Assembly (NCBI GenBank): GCA_002691085.1
Contig: NZGX01000073.1
Location: forward strand, 8,046 to 13,144
Reading direction: 5' to 3'
DNA length: 5,099 nucleotides
From: Rhodospirillaceae bacterium
GTDB taxonomy: Bacteria > Pseudomonadota > Alphaproteobacteria > Rhodospirillales > Rhodospirillaceae
In this document: positions 1-5,099 of the stretch, one piece after another
How positions within the stretch are numbered: position 1 is the stretch's first letter
Layout: every line of letters starts with the position of its first letter
Notes under the pieces: model-generated
Told to the model about the DNA's origin: nothing
Seen by the model: the letters and a program-made list of their open reading frames with translations, nothing else
The model's database searches: none
Program-made: the position numbers and the translations under genes

Positions 1-626
1 ACGGAATTGAAGGGCTGTGGCCTGTTGCTAAAACTGAAATAGGAAATATTGCGATGATGCCTTGTGGAGAAATCTTATGGCCCGAAACCGCAAGATGTCT
101 TATGATGCGAGGAGCGGAGGTTATTCTTCATCCAACATCTGACCATGGTCGTTCCGATAAAATGGGTTGGGAATCTTCTAAGCGTGTAAGAGCTGCAGAA
201 AATATGGTTTATTTTGTTTCAGCAAATTGTGCAGATATTATTGGTTCACCACCTAATGGTACCCATGCGGGAAACTCAAAGATTATTGATTTTCAAGGTC
301 AGCTTGTTGTAGAAAGCGGTGTTGAAGGAGAGTCAATTAATGCTGCTGCTGTAATTGATATGGATGCATTAAGAAGGGCAAGATGCACCCCTTCTGGTCC
401 ATTTGGGGTCAACAGGCTTGCAAGACTTAGATCAGAGGCTTATGCAAAAGTCTTCCAAGATGCAAAATTTTATCCCGTAAACCTATGGGCTGATAAACCA
501 ATGGACTCTAAACAGAGAATACAGGATGCTCTTACAGGAGTGATAAAGGATAAAGTTGAAGACGGTATTTTTAACAAGCCGAGTAAAGGTCAGACTCTCG
601 AGGGTTATGATTTATGGGGAAGCTGA
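1..626 (+). CDS. Nitrilase-superfamily carbon-nitrogen hydrolase (amidase/nitrilase-like), 3' part; 5' end outside window
   Basis: The frame is open from the first complete codon at position 3, so the gene starts upstream; an internal ATG at 54 is not a credible start because conserved sequence precedes it. 207 residues are visible. The nucleophile-elbow motif of the carbon-nitrogen hydrolase family is present: PCGEILWPETAR, with the probable catalytic Cys codon at 63-65, the Cys-to-Pro-Glu spacing usual in the family, and then RGAEVILHPTS. Further family marks are an R-AAEN-VYFVSAN strand and the HAGNSKIIDFQGQLVVE segment (the common S-I-D-P-G pattern). The other two catalytic residues (Glu and Lys) would lie upstream, outside the window. 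Such cytoplasmic enzymes hydrolyse amides, nitriles or carbamoyl compounds and release ammonia or an amine. The tail after the Cys (about 186 residues) is long, like that of aliphatic amidases and formamidases, but the substrate cannot be read from sequence. The stop overlaps the next gene by 13 bases, suggesting co-transcription with a solute importer. Confidence 0.9.
   Translation, partial: GIEGLWPVAKTEIGNIAMMPCGEILWPETARCLMMRGAEVILHPTSDHGRSDKMGWESSKRVRAAENMVYFVSANCADIIGSPPNGTHAGNSKIIDFQGQLVVESGVEGESINAAAVIDMDALRRARCTPSGPFGVNRLARLRSEAYAKVFQDAKFYPVNLWADKPMDSKQRIQDALTGVIKDKVEDGIFNKPSKGQTLEGYDLWGS
600..604 (+). promoter_or_regulatory. Shine-Dalgarno sequence for the solute-binding protein gene
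   Basis: GAGGG inside the end of the hydrolase gene lies 9 bases before the ATG at 614. It supports that start and indicates that translation of the second gene is set up before the first one ends. Confidence 0.6.
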
Positions 627-2128
627 TTTCTTCGTCTATATGTATTCTAGTATCAATATTTATTATATGTTCTAATTTCTCTCTTGCATCAACTTTAAGG
701 ATTGCGACTCCATTTCTCGTTGCCGATCCCGATAATCCTTATCAAGGCATGACAATGCCTTCGGCATTGAGTTCTCAGATTATTTATGATCCTCTAGTTA
801 TTATAAATAAGAATGGTTCAGTTGAACCATGGCTTCTTACATCATGGTCAAGTGATAATGCATACGAATGGGATCTTTCAGTTAGAAAAGGCGTGAAGTT
901 TTCTGATAATTCTAACTTAACAAGCAGTTCTGTAGTCCAATCGATTGGACACATGCAAACTATTTTGGGAAAGACCGAGACAGTTGGTCGTAGTTTTGAA
1001 AACATTGATAAAGTTGCTATTGTTTCTGAATACAAACTAAAAGTTTATCTTAAGCAACCAGACCCAGTATTTCCACTGAAATTATCAATATGGCGTTTAC
1101 CCGAGCCGGTGTCATGGAAATCTCGTCGTAATGATCCTCAATCTTACTCCCCAGGCACAGGAGCATATAAACTCGCGAGTAAAGAACCTGGAAAAGTAGT
1201 TTACGAAGAAAATCCTCTGGCTTGGAATAAACCATTTTATAAAAAAATAATTCTTATACATGTTCCTGATCAAACCTCACGCTTGCAGGCTTTCGTTGCA
1301 GGAGATGTTGATATAAGTTTACAAATAGGAGTAGGTGATGAGTTAAGTGTAAAGTCTATTCAAGGAAATATTATCAGCAGAGCAACTACTCGTGTTGCAT
1401 ATCTTGGTTTTGCAAAGGAACACTTTGAAGAAAACTCTCTTATACACAACCAAAACATAAGACTTGCTCTTAACTACGCAGTCAACCGAGAGCAAATTGC
1501 AGATATTCTTTTTAATGGATATGTTTTACCGACAGGACAGTTAATTTTACCCGGCGCCCCTGGATACATTCCTTCAATTAAACCATTTCCATTTGATGTG
1601 GAAAAAGCTAAATCATTACTAAAGGATGAGGGATATCCAAATGGTATTGTTCTTTCTGCACGTGTAGCAATATCGGGCTCAGATGAGATGCTTCTTTATC
1701 AGCAAATTGCAGCAGATATGCTTAAAGCTAATATCAAACTTAACTTAAAGATCGGGACTCTGTCACAAATGACACAAATGTTATTTAGTGGGGATTATAA
1801 GGCTGAGGTTTTTTCATCATTTGGTCGTGGTTTAGACCCGCTTGGTGATTATCGTCATCGTTCATGTCTAGGAAAGACCGGAGCCTTTCCTCCTTATTTT
1901 TGTGATAAAATTTCATTGGAATATATAAAATCTGCGCGTCTTTCAAATTCTTTAAAAGAAATGGATGAACTTATGAAAAAGGTGACTAAAAGGGAAAAGA
2001 ATAATCCTCTTGGGATTTTTTTATGGCCAACAGTTCCTTTAGATGCAGTATCAAAAAATATTCATATTTCAGATACCTATAGCACTTATTACGATTTTAT
2101 ACCTTATCATCTCATAATGGAAAAATAA
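614..2128 (+). CDS. ABC transporter periplasmic solute-binding protein, family 5 (peptide/nickel/opine type)
   Basis: A complete 504-residue protein, normal length for the SBP_bac_5 (DppA/OppA) family. It binds its ligand in the periplasm and delivers it to an ABC permease. Residues 1-25 form a Sec signal peptide (basic start, hydrophobic core, likely cleavage after SLA at 23-25). Family marks in order: the PWLLTSW...VRKGVKFSD block around residues 72-98, GTGAYKL at 181-187 followed by NPLAWNKPFY at 200-209, NIRLALNYAVNREQI at 281-295, and FDVEKAKSLLKDEGYPNG at 327-344. The start at ATG 614 is preferred because it gives a full signal peptide and has GAGGG upstream. The gene overlaps the end of the hydrolase gene by 13 bases, so the ligand may be the hydrolase's substrate or a peptide-like precursor; that is inference. 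No permease or ATPase gene follows: the next gene is convergent, so those would have to lie upstream or elsewhere. The exact ligand cannot be told from sequence. Confidence 0.93.
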   Translation: MGKLISSSICILVSIFIICSNFSLASTLRIATPFLVADPDNPYQGMTMPSALSSQIIYDPLVIINKNGSVEPWLLTSWSSDNAYEWDLSVRKGVKFSDNSNLTSSSVVQSIGHMQTILGKTETVGRSFENIDKVAIVSEYKLKVYLKQPDPVFPLKLSIWRLPEPVSWKSRRNDPQSYSPGTGAYKLASKEPGKVVYEENPLAWNKPFYKKIILIHVPDQTSRLQAFVAGDVDISLQIGVGDELSVKSIQGNIISRATTRVAYLGFAKEHFEENSLIHNQNIRLALNYAVNREQIADILFNGYVLPTGQLILPGAPGYIPSIKPFPFDVEKAKSLLKDEGYPNGIVLSARVAISGSDEMLLYQQIAADMLKANIKLNLKIGTLSQMTQMLFSGDYKAEVFSSFGRGLDPLGDYRHRSCLGKTGAFPPYFCDKISLEYIKSARLSNSLKEMDELMKKVTKREKNNPLGIFLWPTVPLDAVSKNIHISDTYSTYYDFIPYHLIMEK

Positions 2129-2146
2129 TCTTTCTTAGAAATAATT

Positions 2147-2575
2147 TTAATTGCATTCTGCACAGACTCCATGAATTTCAAAATTCCAACGTGACGGTTT
2201 GAAGGTTTTTTTGATTGCATAATCTTTGATATATTGAGGAATTTCACACTGATGTGTTTCAATAACGTTACCACAATCGTCACAGATCATGAATTGACAG
2301 TTGTTATGAAGATGATCAATATCACAGGCAACATAAGCACTTAGGCTTTCAATTCTATGAATAAAGTTATTTTTCTGTAAGAACTCTATCGAACGATAGA
2401 CTGTTGGAGGTTTTGGATTTTTAAAAACTTTATTGAGTTTCTCTAATATTTCATAAGCACCAAGCGGCTTCTTACTGCTCGCAATGATCTTAAGGACTTC
2501 AGCTCTTGGGGCAGTTAATCGAAGCTTGTTATCTTCGCAATAATCAGAAATTTTTTTTAAAATTTTGTGTGTCAT
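2147..2575 (-). CDS. zur: Zinc uptake regulator Zur (Fur family)
   Basis: A 142-residue, full-length Fur-family repressor. The winged-helix part (about residues 1-80) contains RLTAPRAEVLKII, then GAYEILEKL, then KPPTVYRSIEFLQKNNFIHRIES, which resembles E. coli Zur more closely than Fur (Zur has KPPTVYRALDFL..GFVHKVES). The C-terminal dimerisation and metal part has two CxxC pairs, C98/C101 and C138/C141, forming the structural zinc site. H73, C84, E106 and nearby H88/H90 are candidates for the sensory zinc site, by comparison with the E. coli protein. With zinc bound, Zur represses zinc uptake genes. The gene begins 4 bases after the DUF1826 stop and has no clear Shine-Dalgarno of its own, so it is probably translated by coupling. 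It is likely transcribed from the Zur-box promoter around 3296-3310, which would make it autoregulated. It converges on the solute-binding protein gene with 18 bases between the stops and no convincing terminator hairpin. Confidence 0.94.
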   Translation of the reverse strand: MTHKILKKISDYCEDNKLRLTAPRAEVLKIIASSKKPLGAYEILEKLNKVFKNPKPPTVYRSIEFLQKNNFIHRIESLSAYVACDIDHLHNNCQFMICDDCGNVIETHQCEIPQYIKDYAIKKTFKPSRWNFEIHGVCAECN

Positions 2576-2579
2576 TGTA

Positions 2580-3242
2580 TTATAATTCTATAGATTGATG
2601 AGAATTATTAATCTTCTCTTTAAGAATATTATACCAGAATGATGGATGGTCAAGTCGCATTAAAACCGAGGATGTATTTAAAGCTTTATCAGGTGTTCGA
2701 TGGAGTAAACCTTTCGACCCCCCATTAAAAATAGCTACATCCCAGGTATTCATAAATTGACGTTTTGATGGATATTTGATTATTTTTTCATTAGTTGAAC
2801 CATTTATTATTGCTTCATGATCAATTGCTTCATCAGGAATCCATTCTGTACCTTCTCCAGAATATGTTACAAGCAAACGCATTGGGACATTATCAATATG
2901 GTAACGACGACATCCTCTTTTTGTCGTTAAACAAAACCCAACTGCATCACTATCAATGGTTTCACAAAAAACTTCACAAATTTGAGCCATATCTGATACC
3001 CAAATATCATAAAAGTAATTATCTTGTAATTTTCTTGTTATATCCTCTTTTAGTATTTCTTTAATATCTTCTATACCTTTAATCCTATAAACTTGTCCTA
3101 TAAGTTTTATATTTAAAGACATTAATTCTTTAAAAAAGGCATCTGAACCTTCCAAAGGTTTTCTCTCTACAATAGCCAACTTATCTTGGCTATTTCTAAA
3201 TTCCCTTACTTGTTGTAGGTCTGAAGTACGAAAAACACTAAT
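2580..3242 (-). CDS. DUF1826 family protein, probably Zur-regulated; start uncertain (ATT at 3242 proposed, TTG at 3179 conventional)
   Basis: Function unknown. Counted from the first conventional start (TTG, 3177-3179) the protein has 199 residues. The block GCRRYHIDNVPMRLLVTYSG (89-108), then TEWIPDEAIDHEAI (111-124), DVAIFNGG (147-154), GLLHRTP (157-163) and VLMRLDHPSFWY (172-183) is the pattern I associate with DUF1826. No signal peptide is seen, so it is probably cytoplasmic. The frame stays open upstream to a TAA at 3288-3290. That extension (ISVFRTSDLQQV, then REFRNSQDK, running into LAIVERKPL) fits the expected DUF1826 N-terminus. It holds no ATG, GTG or TTG, but ATT at 3240-3242 sits 8 bases after a GGAG and would give 220 residues; the TTG has no comparable ribosome site. 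H94, D96 and H160 form an HxD...H pattern typical of iron/2-oxoglutarate oxygenase folds; that is inference. The gene lies just before zur and downstream of a Zur box, and as I recall this family recurs in zinc-regulated neighbourhoods. Confidence 0.85.
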   Translation of the reverse strand: MSVFRTSDLQQVREFRNSQDKLAIVERKPLEGSDAFFKELMSLNIKLIGQVYRIKGIEDIKEILKEDITRKLQDNYFYDIWVSDMAQICEVFCETIDSDAVGFCLTTKRGCRRYHIDNVPMRLLVTYSGEGTEWIPDEAIDHEAIINGSTNEKIIKYPSKRQFMNTWDVAIFNGGSKGLLHRTPDKALNTSSVLMRLDHPSFWYNILKEKINNSHQSIEL

Positions 3243-3250
3243 TGGTAAAT

Positions 3251-3254
3251 CTCC
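3251..3254 (-). promoter_or_regulatory. Candidate Shine-Dalgarno for the DUF1826 gene with an ATT start
   Basis: GGAG on the minus strand, separated by 8 bases from the ATT codon at 3240-3242. No ATG, GTG or TTG in this frame lies near it. A GTG just upstream is in another frame, which reaches a stop after about 16 codons. This spacing is the main direct support for a non-canonical AUU initiation. Confidence 0.5.
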
Positions 3255-3295
3255 ACTTGCAATTATAAAATAAATCGATATAAAGTTTTATAAAC

Positions 3296-3304
3296 TGTTA
3301 TATT
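3296..3304 (+). promoter_or_regulatory. Extended -10 promoter element for the small protein-receptor unit
   Basis: TGTTATATT on the plus strand is an extended -10 with one mismatch to TATAAT, lying wholly inside the Zur box. Transcription would begin near 3311, giving a leader of about 23 bases before the ATG at 3334. A weak -35 (TCGATA at 3275-3280, 18-base spacer) is possible. Confidence 0.45.
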
Positions 3305-3310
3305 ATAACA
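3302..3310 (-). promoter_or_regulatory. Extended -10 promoter element for the DUF1826-zur unit
   Basis: Read on the minus strand, the right part of the operator is TGTTATAAT, a perfect extended -10 (TGn plus TATAAT). Transcription would begin near 3295, leaving a leader of about 50 bases before the proposed ATT codon. The -35 position (around 3325-3331) matches poorly, which extended -10 promoters tolerate. Zur on its box would block polymerase directly. Confidence 0.55.
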
Positions 3311-3333
3311 TTTGACAAATCAAGCTTGAAAAT

Positions 3334-3609
3334 ATGCTATCTCTTAAATTTAGAATAATTTCTATTGCAAGTGCCTTTCTATTTATTCACTTAAGTTTTC
3401 ACACTTTTGAGCATTACACTGAACATTTCTCGGGTACACATGATGAAGTAGAATGTGCATATTTTGATATTACAAAATTTGCACCCACAGATTATCAAGA
3501 TAACAGTTTAATTTTTCCTAAATCAGAGATTAAAAATTCTTTTCCTAAGAATAATAAGTTTTTTAATATTGCTCGACTATATGACCCTCGTGGACCTCCC
3601 CAGGTTTAA
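3334..3609 (+). CDS. Small histidine-bearing membrane-anchored or exported protein, probably Zur-regulated
   Basis: A 91-residue protein of no family I can name with confidence. Residues 1-22 (K5 and R7, then a hydrophobic run from I8) look like a signal peptide or a single membrane anchor. H19, H23, H27 and H31 are spaced exactly four apart, so they would line one face of a helix crossing from the hydrophobic segment into the soluble part. E26, E30, H36, E38, E40 and C41 follow, so a divalent-metal role is plausible. The tail ends YDPRGPPQV, similar to the R-x-PP ends of several small exported proteins found near metal transporters (DUF2946-like), a loose resemblance only. The ATG at 3334 is the only possible start: an in-frame stop lies at 3313-3315 and there is no other Met. 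Its Shine-Dalgarno is weak. It follows the Zur box and precedes the receptor gene by 51 bases, so it is probably the first gene of a zinc-starvation operon. Confidence 0.75.
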   Translation: MLSLKFRIISIASAFLFIHLSFHTFEHYTEHFSGTHDEVECAYFDITKFAPTDYQDNSLIFPKSEIKNSFPKNNKFFNIARLYDPRGPPQV

Positions 3610-3649
3610 TCTCTTTTAAAAATTAAAATTTAAATTGAATAAAATATTT

Positions 3650-3655
3650 GGGAGG
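3650..3655 (+). promoter_or_regulatory. Strong Shine-Dalgarno for the TonB-dependent receptor
   Basis: GGGAGG ends 5 bases before the ATG at 3661. It is the strongest ribosome site in the window, in contrast to the weak one before the small upstream gene, and it fixes the receptor's start. Confidence 0.85.
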
Positions 3656-3660
3656 TATTT

Positions 3661-5099
3661 ATGAAAAATACTTATTATACACTTTTTACAGTACTGATTG
3701 CACTCATAGTTACAGGCAATCTTAGAGCTGATGATACTATTGATGAGATCAAAGTAACTTCGTCATTTATTGAAGGATCATTAGACAAACTAAAAAATCA
3801 ACTGCATATATTAGATGGCAGCGATATTCAAAATGATGCCAGTCAAAGCCTTGGTGAGAGCATTGATAATTTTCTAGGAGTTTCTTCAAGTGATTTTGGA
3901 CCTGCGGTTGGACAACCTGTTATCAGGGGTCTCTCTGGTGCTAGGGTAAAAATCCTTAATAACAATTATGTTGTTAGAGATGTTTCATCCCTTGGTGCTG
4001 ATCATTTAAACGATATAGACCTAAACAATATTGAGCAAATAGAGATTATGCGCGGTCCCTTATCTTTGCTTTTCAGTAAAGGAACCAGTGGAGGTATTAT
4101 TAATATTGTTGATAACACAATAGCAAAGGAAGATTTTTCTGAATCTGTTTTTAACATTGGTGGTGAAGCTAGTTCTGTTAATGATGGTTTTGGTGGTAAT
4201 TTTAGCTATCAGGGCAATATTTCAGGAATTAATCTTAGCGTCGCATATAATAAATATGACTTTGAAAACTACGATGTTCCTGATGGTGCAGTGATGGAAG
4301 AAGAGCATCATGAAGATGAAGACCATGACGAAGAAGAACATGCTGAAGAAGGACCGATTAAATTTTTAGAGAATTCTGATTACAGGCGTGAAACAAAACG
4401 ATTTGGAATCTCAAGAGCAGGCTCTTGGGGGCACTTTGGTTTCTCATACTCTGATAATGATAGTCTTTATGGGGTACCGTTTCATGAAGAAGGCGAAGGT
4501 CACCATGGACATGAAGGTGAAGAGCATGAAGAAGGTGAAGAGCATGAAGAAGGTGAGCATGAGCATCATGAAGATGAGAGAATATTCTCAACAACAGATA
4601 ATAAGGCTTTTACTTTCGAAGGAAGACTTAATCTAAACAATGCTTTAATAAGTAATGTTGAGTATTTTTTCCGTAACTCAGATTATTCTCACATTGAGCA
4701 ACATGCAGAAGAGGAAGGTGAAGAGCATGGTGAGGAACATGGTGAAGAGGAACATGAGGAAGAAGAGCCAACATTATTTTCTAATGAAAGCAATGAGTTT
4801 GGCTTAAGATTTTCTAAAAATACTGATATATTAAACCAAAAAGTTGTTTTGAATTTTATTGATGAAGAAATTACTGTTGTGGGTGAAGAAGCATTTGTCC
4901 CACCAACAGAATCTAAAGAAATCACATTTGGTTATTATGTTGATAGTAATTTAGATCTTTTTGATGTAAGTTTTGCTCTTAGACATGACTTCTTGGAAAG
5001 AAAAAATGAATCTCTTAACCAGGAAGTTGATAAAGGTGCAACAAGTGCTTCCCTTTTATTTTCATCAAATGTAAATGATAATTTATCTTTTAATGTTGG
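3661..5099 (+). CDS. znuD: TonB-dependent outer-membrane receptor, ZnuD-like zinc receptor (3' end outside window)
   Basis: 479 codons are visible with no stop; such receptors usually run to about 700 residues, so roughly a third is missing. Residues 1-23 are a signal peptide (likely cleavage after LRA). A possible TonB box, DEIKVT, is at 28-33. The plug (about 36-152) contains PVIRGLSGARVKILNN (86-101), VSSLGADH (108-115), IEIMRGPLSLLF (127-138) and GTSGGIINIVDN (141-152). These are the usual plug motifs, and they resemble the ZnuD family. D114-H115 lines up with the plug Asp-His pair that I recall as zinc ligands in Neisseria ZnuD. Three barrel segments carry His/Glu/Asp-rich stretches, probably outer loops that gather metal: 213-230, 275-306 (after SLYGVPF) and 344-369. 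Energy would come from TonB-ExbB-ExbD, encoded elsewhere. The gene follows the small His protein and the Zur box, so zinc-limited expression is likely. Zinc is the best guess; other divalent metals are not excluded by sequence. Confidence 0.92.
   Translation, partial: MKNTYYTLFTVLIALIVTGNLRADDTIDEIKVTSSFIEGSLDKLKNQLHILDGSDIQNDASQSLGESIDNFLGVSSSDFGPAVGQPVIRGLSGARVKILNNNYVVRDVSSLGADHLNDIDLNNIEQIEIMRGPLSLLFSKGTSGGIINIVDNTIAKEDFSESVFNIGGEASSVNDGFGGNFSYQGNISGINLSVAYNKYDFENYDVPDGAVMEEEHHEDEDHDEEEHAEEGPIKFLENSDYRRETKRFGISRAGSWGHFGFSYSDNDSLYGVPFHEEGEGHHGHEGEEHEEGEEHEEGEHEHHEDERIFSTTDNKAFTFEGRLNLNNALISNVEYFFRNSDYSHIEQHAEEEGEEHGEEHGEEEHEEEEPTLFSNESNEFGLRFSKNTDILNQKVVLNFIDEEITVVGEEAFVPPTESKEITFGYYVDSNLDLFDVSFALRHDFLERKNESLNQEVDKGATSASLLFSSNVNDNLSFNV
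4513..4560 (+). repeat. In-frame 18-base tandem repeat encoding EGEEHE units
   Basis: Two identical copies of GAAGGTGAAGAGCATGAA (4513-4530 and 4531-4548), then a third, shortened copy (4549-4560) that lacks one Glu codon. Each unit adds one His and four Glu to the second acidic loop of the receptor. Identity at the DNA level, including the mixed GAA/GAG use, suggests recent duplication by slippage rather than slow convergence. A looser GAGCATGGTGAGGAACAT-type repetition appears around 4718-4761 in the third loop. Confidence 0.85.

Larger units (their letters stand above)
3296..3310. promoter_or_regulatory. Zur box (zinc-responsive operator) between divergent transcription units
   Basis: TGTTATATTATAACA is a perfect 7-1-7 inverted repeat. 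Outer matching bases continue at 3293-3294 (AA) against 3312-3313 (TT). It matches, from memory, the core of the E. coli Zur consensus, TGTTATA-N-TATAACA flanked by GAAA and TTTC. It lies in the only divergent intergenic region, 53 bases before the small His protein start and 53 bases before the proposed ATT start of the DUF1826 gene. zur itself is downstream on the minus side and a ZnuD-like receptor on the plus side, so position and content agree. Confidence 0.88.

Noticed and set aside
54..59. ATG ATG at 54-59 as the start of the hydrolase
   Set aside because: Conserved hydrolase sequence continues upstream to the window edge, and starting here would place the catalytic Cys three or four residues from the N-terminus.
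784..1235. Two minus-strand open frames (61 and 83 codons) inside the solute-binding protein gene
   Set aside because: They lie wholly opposite a well-supported family-5 binding protein, resemble nothing and have no convincing ribosome sites; they are shadows.
2131..2141. TTTCTTAGAAA palindrome between the convergent genes as a possible terminator
   Set aside because: The arms are only 5 bases and nearly all A/T with a 1-base loop, so it cannot form a stable hairpin. No G+C-rich stem exists in the 18-base gap.
2795..3064. Plus-strand open frame of 89 codons opposite the DUF1826 gene
   Set aside because: Leucine- and histidine-rich by chance of the opposite strand, without a ribosome site or promoter; the minus-strand protein has clear family motifs.
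3312..3340. TTGACA (3312-3317) with TGCTAT (3335-3340) at 17-base spacing as a promoter
   Set aside because: Transcription would start inside the small protein gene, after its only possible start codon, and the -10 match is poor. The extended -10 within the Zur box fits better.
3610..3649. AT-rich gap before the receptor as a separate promoter
   Set aside because: No convincing -35/-10 pair or second Zur box is visible; read-through from the upstream small gene is the simpler reading.
4358..4925. Minus-strand frames rich in His/Leu or Ser/Cys, and a plus-strand frame (4388-4636) rich in Lys/Met, over the receptor
   Set aside because: They are produced by reading the GAA/GAG/CAT repeats in other frames. 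The receptor frame is open throughout and carries plug motifs.

Overview
The window is a gene-dense, AT-rich (roughly one third G+C by eye) stretch of a Gram-negative bacterial genome. An outer-membrane TonB-dependent receptor and a Fur-family regulator close to E. coli Zur point to a proteobacterium. The low G+C and compact spacing suggest a marine, streamlined lineage, possibly alphaproteobacterial, but the sequence alone does not fix the taxon.

Left part (1-2128, + strand): the 3' end of a nitrilase-superfamily amidohydrolase with its catalytic cysteine visible. It overlaps by 13 bases the start of a complete family-5 (DppA/OppA-type) periplasmic solute-binding protein. They look like one operon for import and hydrolysis of a small amide, nitrile, ureido compound or peptide-like nitrogen source; the rest of that operon is probably upstream.

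Middle (2147-3242, - strand): a DUF1826-family gene followed 4 bases later by a zinc uptake regulator (zur). The zur gene converges on the solute-binding protein gene, with only 18 bases between them. The DUF1826 reading frame continues about 21 codons upstream of its first ordinary start codon (TTG at 3179). That extension looks like real protein and has a well-placed Shine-Dalgarno sequence in front of an ATT codon, so a rare AUU start is proposed.

Right part (3296-5099, + strand): a divergent unit with a small histidine-bearing membrane or exported protein and a ZnuD-like TonB-dependent receptor, cut by the window end, that carries three His/Glu/Asp-rich loops.

Between the two divergent units lies a perfect 7-1-7 inverted repeat (3296-3310) that matches the E. 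coli-type Zur operator. It overlaps extended -10 promoter elements on both strands. The simplest model is a self-contained zinc-starvation module: when zinc is plentiful, Zur shuts both arms (receptor plus small protein, and DUF1826 plus zur itself); when zinc is scarce, both open. The least described parts are the small His protein, the DUF1826 protein, which shows a possible HxD...H metal-site pattern, and the apparent AUU start.
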